Source of the DNA: Plantactinospora sp. KBS50
GTDB taxonomy: Bacteria; Actinomycetota; Actinomycetes; Mycobacteriales; Micromonosporaceae
Direction: 5' to 3'
Length of the DNA: 64,000 nucleotides
Assembly: GCF_002285795.1 (NCBI RefSeq)
Contig: NZ_CP022961.1
Coordinates: 1,116,001-1,180,000 of the forward strand
How positions within the stretch are numbered: the first letter of the stretch is position 1; each line of letters starts with the position of its first letter. Position numbers and translations under genes: made by a program. Shown one piece after another: positions 34,575 to 47,141 of this stretch. The notes under the pieces are model-generated. The model was not told where the DNA came from. It worked only from the letters and a program-made list of their open reading frames with translations, and searched no databases.

Positions 34575-35747
34575 TCAGCGCAGTAGGTCCTCCGGCAGCA
34601 GCGCGCCGGTCCACCCGTCGACCCGGCGTCCCCGGTGCGTCAACGCCGCCCGCAGCGTGCCCTCGAACCGGAATCCGACCTTCTCGGCCGCGCGCCGCGA
34701 CGCCACGTTGCCGACCTGTGCCTGCCATTCGATCCGGGCCAGGCCGAGCGAGGTGAAGCCCCAGGTGGCCAGGGCGGCGAGCGCGGCCGACAGGTACCCC
34801 CGCCCGCGCACCTCGGGGGCGATCATGAAGCCGACGGCGGCCACCAGCGGGTCGCTCGGATGGATCCGCAGGTCCACCGCGCCCAGGTAGCGGTCCCCCG
34901 GGTCGGCCACCACGTAGTACGCGCCGGTGCCGGCCAGCCACGCCGCGGCGCAGTACCGGACGAAGTCCTCGGCGTCGTCGCGCCGGTACGGATCGGGCAC
35001 GCTGGTCCAGCGGACGATCTCCGGATCCCGGCAGGACGCCACCATGAGGTCGAGGTCGTGGTCGGCCGGCGGGCGCAGCCGGAGGTCACTTCCGGGCGTA
35101 CCGGCGAACAGCTCGGGCTGCGGGCGGCCGAAGACCGCGGCCCGCCGGGCGGCCAGCGAGCCGGGACCGTACGGACCGGCGCCGCCGTCCGCGGGCGCGT
35201 CGGCGGGCGGCACCTCGCCCGGCAGCAGCGTGCCCACCCAGCCCTCCTGCGTGCCCCGCGGATGTGGCGCGGCGAGCCGGAGCCGGCCCTCCACCCGGAA
35301 GCCGGCCCGCAGCGCCACCAGCCGCGAGGCGTGGTTGCCCAGCTCCGCCTGCCAGACCAGCCGGCGCAGCGCCAGGTCGGTGAGGGCCCACCGGGCCACG
35401 GCCCGGGCGGCGCGGGTCGCCACACCCCGGCCCCGTGCCCACGGCGCCGTCCAGTAGCCGATCTCGGCGGACCGCTCCCGCCGGTCGATGGTCACCAGCC
35501 CGCAGGAGCCGAGCAGTTCGCCCGTACCGGTGTCGCGGACCGCGAACGGCGCGGCGGTCCCGGTGGCCCAGGCCCGCGGCGCCGCCGCGGTGACGAAGTC
35601 GTGCGCGTGCTCGGCCCGGTACGGCGACGGCACGGTCGTCCAGCGCTGGATGTCCGGGTCCCGGCAGGCCCGCAGGACGTCCGCGGCGTCGGCGGCTCGC
35701 CAGCCGGTAAGCGTCAGGCCGGCCTCGGAGATTGTCGAGGGCTCCAT
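34575..35747 (-). CDS. Tandem GNAT acetyltransferase (two RimJ/RimL-type domains)
   Basis: 390 residues from ATG 35747 (MEPSTISEAGLTLTGWRAAD); the open frame further upstream is a low-complexity Pro/Arg/Glu run. Two homologous domains are fused. The first (about 8-170) has IGYWTAPWARGRGVATRAAR. The second (about 215-385) has VGFMIAPEVRGRGYLSAALA. Each contains the acetyl-CoA loop R-G-R-G and the RimL-like LVWQAELGNHASR or IEWQAQVGNVASR segment. The likely targets are protein N-termini or small amines, not identifiable here. It is convergent with hpf and divergent from secA. Confidence 0.82.
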   Translation of the reverse strand: MEPSTISEAGLTLTGWRAADAADVLRACRDPDIQRWTTVPSPYRAEHAHDFVTAAAPRAWATGTAAPFAVRDTGTGELLGSCGLVTIDRRERSAEIGYWTAPWARGRGVATRAARAVARWALTDLALRRLVWQAELGNHASRLVALRAGFRVEGRLRLAAPHPRGTQEGWVGTLLPGEVPPADAPADGGAGPYGPGSLAARRAAVFGRPQPELFAGTPGSDLRLRPPADHDLDLMVASCRDPEIVRWTSVPDPYRRDDAEDFVRYCAAAWLAGTGAYYVVADPGDRYLGAVDLRIHPSDPLVAAVGFMIAPEVRGRGYLSAALAALATWGFTSLGLARIEWQAQVGNVASRRAAEKVGFRFEGTLRAALTHRGRRVDGWTGALLPEDLLR

Positions 35748-36035
35748 CCGGCCATCCTGACCGACGCGGGGCCGGGCTGCCCCTTGAGCCCCGGCGGGCG
35801 GCTCTTCCCGGGGCGGCTCTTCCCGGGGCGGCGGCCCTTCCCGCGGCCCTTCCCGGGGCGGCCCGGCGGGCCGGTCCGGCCGCAATTCGCGCTGGGCGTA
35901 ACGCACGCCACGATCTTGACCGCCCGATCGAGAGGAAATACCCCTTTCCTCCCTATCGACCGACCGGCGCGGCTGACGGGCGCCCCGCCCGAGCGCCTAC
36001 GATGGTTTGGCAGAGACTCTAGGGAGCGCTGATCC

Positions 36036-38912
<2,877 letters not shown>

Positions 38913-38928
38913 CCCCGGCTCCCGCCGA

Positions 38929-38991
38929 CCCAACTTCGGCGAAGTCGGGGCGTCCCGTCAGCCCGGACCCCCCGACTTCGCCGAAGTTGGG
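38929..38991. terminator. Bidirectional terminator between secA and the Rv3235-like gene
   Basis: Perfect 22-bp inverted repeat: 38929-38950 and 38970-38991, with a 19-base loop. It lies in the 133-base gap between convergent genes. Each arm contains the smaller palindrome CTTCGGCGAAG, so alternative cruciform pairings are possible. Confidence 0.8.
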
Positions 38992-39045
38992 TGCAGTCAG
39001 CCCGGTCCAGCCCGGCTCCCGCGGGGGCGGGCGAGGGGGCGGCGG

Positions 39046-39807
39046 CTACAACAGGTCGAGCGCCGTGCCGAGCCATCGGCCGGCGCGCCGTTCGAGGCGT
39101 ACCGCCAGGGCCCAGCTACGGTCCCCACGTCCGACCACCGCGGCGACCTCGGCGACTCCGGTGGCCGGTTCGGCGATCCGCACGACGCGGATCCGCAGCG
39201 GCTGGGTCCGCCGGCCGCTCGTGCCGGCGGGCTGCGCCAGCCGCCGGGTGGCCGCGGTGACCCGGGTGACGAGGCGTAGGTCGGGCTCGGGGTCGCAGAG
39301 CTGCTGGAGGTGGCCGATGGGCCGGTGCCCGTCGAAGGTCTCCAGGCAGGAACCGAGAAATCGGCGCGCCGCCTGCCGTGCCTCGGGGCTGGCGCCCGAC
39401 GGGACGGTGGGCTGCCCGATGTGGCCGGCCTGGTCGCCCTGGTCGCCCTGACCGGCCTGGTCGTTCTGACCGGCCTGGCTGCTGCGGCCCGGCTGGCTGC
39501 TACGGCCGGCCTGGTCGGTCCGACCGGTCTGGTCGGTCCGACCGGTACGGCCGGGTTGGCCGCTGCGGCCGGGTTGGCCGGTCTGGTCGGTACGGCCGGG
39601 TTGGCCGGTGCGCGGCCGAGTGGCGCGCGGGCCGGCGGCGTTGCCCCGAAGCTGGTTGCGCGGGGCGGACAGCTCCAGCGCGAGCTGGTCGGGCGGCTCG
39701 CGCCACCAGGCGTACGGCAGTGACTCGTCCTCGAACGGCGGGTCGAGTGGCGGCACCGGCCGCATCCGCACGGTCGTACCGGCTCGGTTGGATGTCCTTG
39801 CCCCCAT
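39046..39807 (-). CDS. Rv3235-like protein with repeat-rich linker
   Basis: 253 residues from ATG 39807, with GAGG 8-9 bases upstream. An N-terminal segment (RPVPPLDPPFEDESLPYAWW) and a C-terminal conserved domain (about 155-253; EARQAARRFLGSCLETFDGHRPIGHL, in two stretches, ending RWLGTALDLL) match the actinobacterial Rv3235 family. Between them about 80 residues form degenerate Gly-Gln/Arg-Thr-Asp repeats (GRTDQT, GRSSQP). The function is unknown. The family occurs beside secA in actinobacteria, as here. Confidence 0.78.
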   Translation of the reverse strand: MGARTSNRAGTTVRMRPVPPLDPPFEDESLPYAWWREPPDQLALELSAPRNQLRGNAAGPRATRPRTGQPGRTDQTGQPGRSGQPGRTGRTDQTGRTDQAGRSSQPGRSSQAGQNDQAGQGDQGDQAGHIGQPTVPSGASPEARQAARRFLGSCLETFDGHRPIGHLQQLCDPEPDLRLVTRVTAATRRLAQPAGTSGRRTQPLRIRVVRIAEPATGVAEVAAVVGRGDRSWALAVRLERRAGRWLGTALDLL

Positions 39808-39992
39808 GCCGACCACCTCGCCATGATGATCTTGCGTTTGCTTTCGTTTGCTTCCGACCACGCTCATTCTGAGCGCGACGGGGTCGGCGGTCAACACCGC
39901 GTCGAACCGGTGGGATCGGGGTCGGATTCCGGGCGTCGCCGGAGGGACCGGTGTGGGCGAACTCGGCCGTGCCCGGGTTCCGGGCACGGCCG

Positions 39993-40220
39993 TTACCCGG
40001 ACTCGCGGTCGGCGAGCGGGTTCTGCCGGACCCAGTCCGCCGTCTCGGCGTACTTCTGCTGGATGTACTCCTCCAGCCGGGCGCGTTCCACCCGCCACTG
40101 CCCGCGCCCACCGATCTTGATGGCGGGCAGTTCGCCGCTGCGCACCATGTGGTAGACCTGCGAGTCCGAGACGTTCAGCTCGGCCGCGACGTCGGACAGC
40201 AACAGGAACCTCGACTCCAC
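39993..40220 (-). CDS. BldC-like excisionase-type HTH protein
   Basis: 75 residues. It consists of one MerR/Xis-type winged helix: LLLSDVAAELNVSDSQVYHM, then VRSGELPAIKIGGRGQWRVE, then RARLEEYIQQKYAE. This resembles BldC-class small regulators, which bind DNA head to tail. No integrase is adjacent, so it is more likely a regulator than an excisionase. It is separated from the Rv3235-like gene by 185 bases on the same strand. Confidence 0.82.
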   Translation of the reverse strand: MESRFLLLSDVAAELNVSDSQVYHMVRSGELPAIKIGGRGQWRVERARLEEYIQQKYAETADWVRQNPLADRESG

Positions 40221-40326
40221 TGGCGTTCTCCCGATGACGGTGGTTTCCTCAGTTTGCCACCGTTAGCCTTCGCTGGCCCGTACCGGGCTTCGAGGGGGGC
40301 CAGCGGCGCCGCCCGGATCCGCCCCC

Positions 40327-40394
40327 GGGCACCCCGCGCCGCCGGGCACCCCGCGCCGCCGGGCACCCCGCGCCCCCGGGCACCCCGCGCCGCC
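40327..40394. repeat. 17-bp tandem repeat
   Basis: Four copies of GGGCACCCCGCGCCGCC; the third differs at one base. They lie in the gap upstream of both the HTH gene and the DUF6912 gene. It is non-coding by position. Confidence 0.8.
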
Positions 40395-40435
40395 GGCCAC
40401 CGCGCCGCCGGCGCCACCGCACCGCCGGGGCGGGC

Positions 40436-40496
40436 GTTGATCAAGGAGTTTGTGCGCGCGCAGGCGTCTCCTGGTGCCACAAATACCTTGATCAAC
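40436..40496. repeat. GATC-centred interspersed hairpin, copy 2
   Basis: The left arm GTTGATCAAGGAGTTTGTG (40436-40454) and right arm CACAAATACCTTGATCAAC (40478-40496) pair at 17 of 19 positions. Total length is 61 bases, exactly as for copy 1 at 17380-17440, and the outer 11 bases of the left arm are identical. The rest of the 398-base gap (40221-40618) shows only the 17-bp repeat. Confidence 0.65.
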
Positions 40497-40618
40497 GGGC
40501 TGGGCCGGTCGGGCTGGCGCTCCGGCCGACCGGGGGTGTATGACGAGGAGCGACGCCGGGCATGATCGGCGCGTGCGACCGGCGGGGTCGCCCGAGTTGG
40601 CGAGCGGAGACGATGGCG

Positions 40619-41116
40619 ATGACGGATCAACTCGTCCGGGTGTACCTGCCGGCCACGCTGCCATTGCTGGTCACGTTGCGCGGCGGCCAGCTGGCACTGT
40701 CCGGCGGGCACGCGGTGACGCCGGGGCTGCGCGAGTGGTACGCCGAGGGCGACGAGGAGGAACTGGAGTACGTGGCCTTCACCCGGGCCGCGCAGGAGGC
40801 GCTGCGGCTGTTGCGGGCGGATCCCGGCGCCCCGCGCCGGCGGGTCGTCATCTCGGTCGATCTGCCGCCCGGTGCGGCCCGTCCCGCCGACGGGGAGTTG
40901 GGCTCCAGCCACGTCCACCTGGCCTCGCCGGTGCCGCTGGCGGCGGTCGCGGCGATCCACGTGGACGGCGCCGACGCGGCCGAGGACGTGGCGGCGGCGG
41001 CCGAGGCGGTGGAGGCCGCGCTGGCCGGGGACCCGGACGCCCAGTTCACCGTCGACGGCACCGAGGACCACGAACTGGAGTGGTACGACGTGTCGGAGAT
41101 CGACTCCCTGATCTGA
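40619..41116 (+). CDS. DUF6912 family protein
   Basis: 165 residues from ATG 40619, 9 bases after GGAG; an ATG at 40613 is also possible. Conserved blocks are [31 protein letters not shown], and the C-terminal [20 protein letters not shown]. This is a soluble actinobacterial family without known function. It sits alone on the + strand between the HTH gene and a convergent membrane protein. Confidence 0.75.
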   Translation: MTDQLVRVYLPATLPLLVTLRGGQLALSGGHAVTPGLREWYAEGDEEELEYVAFTRAAQEALRLLRADPGAPRRRVVISVDLPPGAARPADGELGSSHVHLASPVPLAAVAAIHVDGADAAEDVAAAAEAVEAALAGDPDAQFTVDGTEDHELEWYDVSEIDSLI

Positions 41117-41172
41117 GCGCCCGCGGCGCCCCCGTCCGTGGGCGCCCCCGTCCGTGGGCGTCCCGCCCGCGG

Positions 41173-42315
41173 TCAGCCGCGCTCCCGCGTCCCGTCCGGC
41201 TCGTCGGGCGCCTCGGCCTGTTCGTCCTGGCTCAACGCCTCCCACGCGGTGTCCCGGTCCGGATCCCGGGGCGTGCGGCGGCCGGTCCGGACCACCGGGT
41301 CGGCAACGGGCGCGGCGGCGCGCCGGGCAACCGCCGCGGTGGCCGGCTCGGCTGCGGGCTCCGTCGCGGCCTCCGCCGCGGCCTCGGCGGCCGGTTGGAG
41401 GGTACGGCCGAAGGCGATCATCGAGACCAGCGCGCCGAGGAAGAGCACGCTCAGCCCGTGGATCACCCGGGCGCCGCCGAGCAGGCCCTGCGCCGTACGG
41501 TCCGCCTCGCTCAACTGCCCGGCGAGCCGGAGCAGCCGGCCGCCCGCGGTCCAGATCAGTGCCTCGGCGGCCAGCAGGAACGCCCCCGGACCGGCGCCGG
41601 CGATCAGGTAGCCGGGCCAGCGGGCCGGCCGGTGCGGGGCGTCCCCGGCGGCGGCCCGCCGGTCCGCCCGGCTGAGATACCGGTACGCGACGAGGCCGGC
41701 CGTGAGTCCGCAGACCACCGAGAGGGTGCGGGAGAACCAGGTCAGGGCCGTGAGCTGCGACGTGATGCTCTCGTCGGCGCCGTAGAGCGAGGTGATCTCC
41801 TGCTGGAAGTAGCTCAGCGCGAACGTGACGCCGCAGACGGCGAGGGCGGCCGTGACGACGGCCCCGACCAGCGGCCCGCGCAGGGCGGCGACCGCCCCGC
41901 CGAGCACGGTGGCCGCCGCGACCGTACCGGCGAGCACCGCGACCACCGAGTCGTTCCCGTTGCCGAGCGTCACCGTCACGGCGGCGACGAGCCCGACCAG
42001 GGCGCCGGCGCCGACCGCGGCGGCCGAGCGCAGCCAGGGCCGGCGGAGTCCGCGCCGGGCCAGCAGGTCGACCACCAGCAGGCCGACGCCGGCACCGGCC
42101 ACCAGGCTCGCCGAGATCACGCCCGGCAGCGCGTACGCCGCGGAGAAGATCGCCGTGGTGCCGGCGTTGGCGGACATGGCCACGTGGGTGGAGGAGAGCA
42201 TGGCGGTCAGCCAGGCGACCGCCAGCAGCGCCAGCGCGGGGGCGCCGGGTGCGGTCCCGCCGGCCACCGCGGCGGCCGGGCGGGTGGCCTCAGTGCTGCC
42301 GGGCTTCTCGCTCAT
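41173..42315 (-). CDS. Polytopic membrane protein of unknown function
   Basis: 380 residues from ATG 42315, with GAGGGAG 6 bases upstream. About eight to nine hydrophobic helices span residues 20-320. A ~65-residue tail follows, Ala/Glu/Arg-rich and ending EAPDEPDGTRERG. A short acidic/Tyr loop (YFQQEITSLYGADESITSQL) between helices may be extracellular. I recognise no transporter motif. It is convergent with the DUF6912 gene and divergent from pruA. Confidence 0.65.
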   Translation of the reverse strand: MSEKPGSTEATRPAAAVAGGTAPGAPALALLAVAWLTAMLSSTHVAMSANAGTTAIFSAAYALPGVISASLVAGAGVGLLVVDLLARRGLRRPWLRSAAAVGAGALVGLVAAVTVTLGNGNDSVVAVLAGTVAAATVLGGAVAALRGPLVGAVVTAALAVCGVTFALSYFQQEITSLYGADESITSQLTALTWFSRTLSVVCGLTAGLVAYRYLSRADRRAAAGDAPHRPARWPGYLIAGAGPGAFLLAAEALIWTAGGRLLRLAGQLSEADRTAQGLLGGARVIHGLSVLFLGALVSMIAFGRTLQPAAEAAAEAATEPAAEPATAAVARRAAAPVADPVVRTGRRTPRDPDRDTAWEALSQDEQAEAPDEPDGTRERG

Positions 42316-42570
42316 CGTCTCCCTCTGCGGCGTCCGGTGCGGCGCGCGACCGTGCGGCGGCGGGATGCCCGCCGTCTGCGAGGGTACGCGGTGCCCCGGG
42401 CGGCCGGCCTCGGGCGTCGCGGGCCGCCGCGGCGGGCGTGGGAGGATTGGCGCAGGTCCCGCCGCCGTACGAGCAGGTACCGCCGGTTCGCCTCGGCGCG
42501 GGGTACCGGGCCACCCGCCCGGTCCGCGGGGCCGATTTCGCCACCGCAGCCGAGATCGCCAGGAGTTGGA

Positions 42571-44198
42571 ATGGACGCCGTTTTCTCCGTACCCGAGCCG
42601 CGTAACGAGCCGATCCGCGACTACGCGCCGGGCAGCCTTGACCGGGAGCGCCTGCAACGACGTCTCGGGGAACTGGCCAAGGACCGGATCGAGCTGCCGA
42701 TGACCATCGGGGTGAGCACCGGATGGCCGGCGGTGACCGGATCGAGGTGGTGCAGCCGCACCGGCACGCGCACGTGCTGGGTGTCACCGGGCATGCCACG
42801 CACGCGGATGCCGAGGCCGCGGTCCGGGCCGCGAAGGACGCCGCGCCGGCCTGGCGGGATCTGCCGTTCGCCGACCGGGCGGCGGTCTTCCTGCGCGTCG
42901 CCGACCTGCTGTCCGGCCCCTGGCGGGACACCCTGAACGCGGCCACCATGCTCGGCCAGTCGAAGACCGCGATCCAGGCCGAGATCGACGCGGCCTGCGA
43001 GCTGATCGACTTCCTCCGGTTCAACGTGGCGTTCGCCCAGAAGCTGCTGGCCGAGCAGCCGAACTCCGCCCCGGGGGTGTGGAACCGCTTCGACCACCGC
43101 CCGCTGGAGGGCTTCGTCTACGCGGTGACCCCGTTCAACTTCACCGCGATCGCCGCGAACCTGCCCTCGGCGCCGGCCCTGCTCGGCAACACGGTGGTGT
43201 GGAAGCCGGCACCGACCCAGCAGTTCGCGGCGCACTTCACGATGCGGCTGTTCGAGGCCGCCGGCCTGCCGCCCGGCGTGATCAACCTGGTGACCGGCCG
43301 CGGCGAGGAGGTCTCGGACGTCGTGCTGGCCGATGCGGACCTGGCCGGCATCCATTTCACCGGTTCGACGAAGGTGTTCCAGCAGCTGTGGCGGACGGTG
43401 GGCGAGAACATCGCCCGCTACCGCGGCTATCCCCGGCTGGTCGGCGAGACCGGCGGCAAGGACTTCGTGGTGGCGCACGCCAGCGCGGACGTGGACGCGC
43501 TGCACACCGCGCTGGTCCGCGGGGCGTACGAGTACCAGGGGCAGAAGTGTTCCGCCGCGTCCCGGGCGTACGTGCCGCGCTCGCTGTGGGAGGGCGGCCT
43601 GCGCGACCGGCTGGCCGCCACGGTCGACGCGCTGCGGTACGGCGACGTCACCGACTTCGCCAACTTCGGCGGCGCGGTGATCGACGCCAAGGCGTTCGAC
43701 CGGCACACCGCGGCGCTGGAGCTGATCTCCGGCGATCCGGCCTGCCGGGTGCTCGCGGGCGGCACGGCGGACGACTCGCAGGGCTGGTTCGTGCGTCCGA
43801 CGCTGTTCGAGTGCACCGATCCGGCGCACGACTCGTTCCGGACCGAGTACTTCGGGCCGATCCTGGGCGTGCACGTCTTCGACGACGCCCGGTTCGTCGA
43901 GACCGTCGCGCAGGCCGAGTCGGTGGCGCCGTACGCGCTGACCGGGTCGATCTTCGCGACCGACCGCCAGGTGATCCAGGCGGTCACCGAGCGGCTGCGG
44001 TACGCGGCCGGCAACTTCTACGTCAACGACAAGCCGACCGGGGCCGTGGTGGGGCAGCAGCCGTTCGGCGGCGCCCGGGCCAGCGGCACCAACGACAAGG
44101 CCGGCTCCTGGCACAACCTGGTGCGCTGGATGTCGCCGCGCACGATCAAGGAGACCTTCGTGCCGGCGACGGATCACGCGTACCCGCACATGGGCTGA
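42571..44198 (+). CDS. pruA: L-glutamate gamma-semialdehyde dehydrogenase, frameshifted near the 5' end
   Basis: This enzyme oxidises glutamate semialdehyde/P5C to glutamate in proline breakdown. MDAVFSVPEPRNEPIRDYAP starts at ATG 42571 after AGGAG. The frame breaks at the G run 42709-42712, and MAGGDRIEVVQPHRHAHVLG continues in another frame. One added G restores 542 residues. The catalytic Cys lies in GQKCSAASRAYV and the catalytic Glu in VGETGGKDF. The NAD-binding TPFNFTAIA and the C-terminal FGGARASGTNDKAG are intact. If the break is real, translation could restart only at ATG 42723. I treat it as a likely sequence error. No proline dehydrogenase gene is adjacent. Confidence 0.92.
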
Positions 44199-44230
44199 GC
44201 CGGCGCCGGGCGCCGGTGCGGTGTGGTGGT

Positions 44231-44265
44231 GGCGTCCCGGTCCGGGTGATCCGGACCGGGACGCC
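44231..44265 (+). terminator. pruA terminator
   Basis: GGCGTCCCGGTCCGG (44231-44245) and CCGGACCGGGACGCC (44251-44265) form a perfect 15-bp stem with a 5-base loop, 32 bases after the pruA stop. Further GGCCCGGGACGCC-like copies follow to about 44335. No U-tract is present. Confidence 0.75.
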
Positions 44266-44553
44266 GCGGCCGTTGCGGCCCGGGACGCCACCGCCGTCGC
44301 GGCCCGGGAGGCCGCGGCCGTTACGGCCCGCGGGTGGGACCGCAAGGTTCCGGCACCGGATTGGCGGATTTCCGCCCCGGTGTCGGAAAAATCCTCTAAT
44401 GTACGGTCACCAACCCCGTCGTTCCTGGTCACCGCGCCGCCCAACCCATCGATGGTCCTCAACGGACTGTCGTCCAAAGACAGTGCACAGTGGAGACCAG
44501 ATCGGACGGATCGGGCGAAATCCTGGACGCCGGGTCGACAAAGTGGCAGCGTA
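44266..44553. other. Upstream region of the PadR regulator
   Basis: After the terminator repeats, this region becomes less GC-rich (44370-44540). It contains the dyad ACTGTC (44466-44471) and GACAGT (44479-44484), spaced by 7 bases and about 70 bases before the PadR start. It is a candidate operator for autoregulation. No gene is evident. Confidence 0.35.
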
Positions 44554-45075
44554 ATGGGCATGGCGGAAACAGCTATCAACCCGACAGCCGCAGCGCTGCT
44601 CGGTCTGCTCCACGAGGGACCCATGACCGGCGGTCAACTGATGGCCGCGGCCGAGCGTCGGCTCGCCCCGTACTGGTCGATGACCCGCAGTCAGGTCTAC
44701 CGCGAGTTGCCGGTGCTGGCCGACCAGGGACTGGTCCGGCTGGGCAAGCCCGGCCCGCGGTCCAGCCAGCCGTACGCGATCACCGCGTCCGGCAAGCGGG
44801 TCTTCTCCCGCTGGCTCACCGAGAACCCCGGCCGGGACACCCTGCGCAACCCGACCGCGCTGCGGGTGGCGTTCGGCCCCCAGCACTCGGCCAACCAGCT
44901 CAAGTCGCTCTACCAGACCGCGAACGACTACCACGCCGAGGCCCTGGCCGCGGCGCGGGAACAGGTCAAGGACGCCAAGAAGTCCGGCGACCCGTACGGC
45001 GCCGCGGCGCTGGAGTTCGCGGTCCAGTACCACCGGGCGGCGCTGTCCTGGCTCAAGAACGCCCCGGTGGGGTGA
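44554..45075 (+). CDS. PadR-family transcriptional regulator
   Basis: 173 residues; ATG 44554, or possibly ATG 44560. The N-terminal winged helix has LGLLHEGPMTGGQLMAAAER and WSMTRSQVYRELPVLADQGL, then the wing PGPRSSQPYAITASGKRVF, all typical of PadR. The C-terminal helical part (about 95-173) is long, as in subfamily 1, with a probable coiled coil for dimerisation. The ligand is unknown. It stands alone between pruA and prfB. Confidence 0.88.
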   Translation: MGMAETAINPTAAALLGLLHEGPMTGGQLMAAAERRLAPYWSMTRSQVYRELPVLADQGLVRLGKPGPRSSQPYAITASGKRVFSRWLTENPGRDTLRNPTALRVAFGPQHSANQLKSLYQTANDYHAEALAAAREQVKDAKKSGDPYGAAALEFAVQYHRAALSWLKNAPVG

Positions 45076-45146
45076 GCGTCGGCACACCACGGCCCCCCGC
45101 GCTCCATGCCGGGTGACCGGGTTGGGCACCCGGGGACGTATTGTTG

Positions 45147-46274
45147 ATGGTTGTGACACCTGCCGACATCGCCGACCAGCTCCGGGACCTCGACGCGACC
45201 CTGCGGAACATCGAGGCCGTTCTCGACCTTGACAAGCTTCGCCAGGACAAGGCCGCGCTGGAGCAGGAGGCCTCCGCCCCCGACCTCTGGGACGACCAGA
45301 CCCGGGCCCAGCAGGTCACCTCACGGCTGTCGTACGTCAACGGCGAGATCAGCAAGCTGGAGAGCCTGCGCGGCCGGCTGGACGACGCCCGGCTGCTGCT
45401 GGACCTCGCCCAGGCCGAGGACGACGCCGGGACCATCGCCGAGGTCGAGGCCGAACTGGGCCGGCTCGGCAAGGCCATCCAGGAGCTGGAGGTCCGCACG
45501 CTGCTCTCCGGCGAGTACGACTCCCGGGAGGCGCTCGTCGCGATCCGGGCCGGGGCCGGCGGGGTGGACGCGGCCGACTTCGCCGAGATGCTGCTGCGGA
45601 TGTACCTGCGCTGGGCGGAACGGCACGGCTACCCGACCGAGGTCTACGAGACCTCGTACGCCGAGGAGGCCGGGCTCAAGTCGGCCACCTTCGCGGTCAA
45701 GGTGCCCTACGCGTACGGGACGCTCAGCGTCGAATCCGGCACGCACCGGTTGGTCCGGATCAGCCCGTTCGACAACCAGGGCCGGCGGCAGACCAGCTTC
45801 GCCGGGGTCGAGGTGCTGCCGGTGACCGAGCAGACCGACCACATCGACATCCCGGAGAACGAGATCCGGGTCGACGTCTACCGGTCGTCCGGGCCGGGCG
45901 GGCAGAGCGTGAACACCACCGACTCGGCCGTGCGGATCACGCACATCCCGACCGGCATCGTGGTCACCTGCCAGAACGAGAAGTCCCAGTTGCAGAACAA
46001 GGCCTCCGCGCTGCGGGTGCTCCAGGCCCGGCTGCTGGAACGCAAGCGCCAGGAGGAGCAGGCCAAGCTCGACGGGCTGAAGACCGACGCCGCCGGGTCG
46101 TGGGGCGACCAGATGCGCTCGTACGTGCTGCACCCGTACCAGATGGTGAAGGACCTGCGCACCGAGCAGGAGACGGGCAATCCCAGCTCGGTCTTCGACG
46201 GCGAACTGGACAGCTTCATCGAGGCCGGGATCAGATGGCGCAAGCAGCGCCAGCTCGCCGTTGACGCCGGGTGA
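45147..46274 (+). CDS. prfB: Peptide chain release factor 2
   Basis: 375 residues from ATG 45147. It releases peptides at UGA and UAA. The GGQ motif is at residues 251-253 ([20 protein letters not shown]) and the SPF tripeptide for stop-codon reading is in [11 protein letters not shown]. The reading frame is continuous: there is no in-frame UGA early on, so the autoregulatory +1 frameshift known from E. coli is absent. It is followed after 118 bases by ftsE, a linkage also seen in M. tuberculosis. Confidence 0.97.
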   Translation: MVVTPADIADQLRDLDATLRNIEAVLDLDKLRQDKAALEQEASAPDLWDDQTRAQQVTSRLSYVNGEISKLESLRGRLDDARLLLDLAQAEDDAGTIAEVEAELGRLGKAIQELEVRTLLSGEYDSREALVAIRAGAGGVDAADFAEMLLRMYLRWAERHGYPTEVYETSYAEEAGLKSATFAVKVPYAYGTLSVESGTHRLVRISPFDNQGRRQTSFAGVEVLPVTEQTDHIDIPENEIRVDVYRSSGPGGQSVNTTDSAVRITHIPTGIVVTCQNEKSQLQNKASALRVLQARLLERKRQEEQAKLDGLKTDAAGSWGDQMRSYVLHPYQMVKDLRTEQETGNPSSVFDGELDSFIEAGIRWRKQRQLAVDAG

Positions 46275-46392
46275 CCGTCTGGTCGCGCCGGACGGTTCGG
46301 TAAGGACGACAATTTTCGCCTAGCTGACAACATCGGACGGCGGCCCGGCACCGGGCTTGGCGATTTCGTTACACCGCGTAGACTCACCACCC

Positions 46393-47072
46393 GTGATTCA
46401 GCTCGAGCAAGTGACGAAGACGTACCCGAAGGCGTCCCGGCCGTCGCTGGACAGCGTGTCGGTCGGGATCGAGAAGGGCGAGTTCGTCTTCTTCATCGGT
46501 CCGTCCGGTTCCGGTAAGTCCACCATCATCAAGCTGTTGCTGCACGAGGTCACCCCCAACAAGGGCGGGTCATCGTCAACAGCCGGGACGTCACGTCGAT
46601 GCGCTCGTGGAAGATCCCCCACTTCCGTCGCTCGATCGGCTGCGTCTTCCAGGACTTCCGGCTGCTGCCCAACCGCACCGCGTACGAAAACGTGGCGTTC
46701 GCGCTCGAAGTGATCGGCAAGACCAAGGCGGTCGCCCGGCGGGTCGTGCCGGAGGTGCTCGAACTGGTCGGCCTCGGGGGCAAGGAGCACCGGTACCCGC
46801 ACGAGCTGTCCGGTGGTGAGCAGCAGCGTGTGGCGGTCGCCCGGGCCTTCGTCAACCGTCCGCTGATCCTGCTGGCCGACGAGCCGACCGGGAACCTGGA
46901 CCCCGACACGTCGATCGAGATCATGCGGCTGCTCGACCGGATCAACCGGACCGGCACCACCGTGGTCATGGTCACCCACGACTCCAACATCGTGAACCAG
47001 ATGCGTCGGCGCGTCATCGAGATCGAAAGCGGTCGGATCGTGCGTGACCAGGCCCGCGGCGTCTACGGCTGA
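46393..47072 (+). CDS. ftsE: Cell division ATP-binding protein FtsE, frameshifted
   Basis: The ABC ATPase of the FtsEX complex, which activates peptidoglycan hydrolases at the septum. It starts at GTG 46393 ([19 protein letters not shown]). Walker A is GPSGSGKST. The frame breaks at the G run 46563-46565: after [11 protein letters not shown], the continuation [19 protein letters not shown] is in another frame. One extra G gives 226 residues, the normal size. The signature [14 protein letters not shown] and Walker [11 protein letters not shown] are intact. Loss of ftsE in an otherwise normal ftsEX-smpB locus would be surprising, so a sequence error is the simpler reading. Confidence 0.93.
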
Positions 47073-47141
47073 GTCGCCGGCCGTGCCGCCCCCCGCTTCG
47101 ACCACGAACGATCCTCTGCGGAGATCCGGAAGGAACCCCCG

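Noticed and set aside
40327-40394. CRISPR array
   Set aside because: Units are contiguous 17-bp repeats without unique spacers and no cas genes are present; no other array-like pattern occurs in the window.
42571-44198. pruA as two separate genes
   Set aside because: The short upstream frame and the ATG 42723 frame together make one complete family member with a single-base break.
45147-45260. Programmed +1 frameshift in prfB
   Set aside because: The frame is continuous from ATG 45147, and no early in-frame TGA is present.
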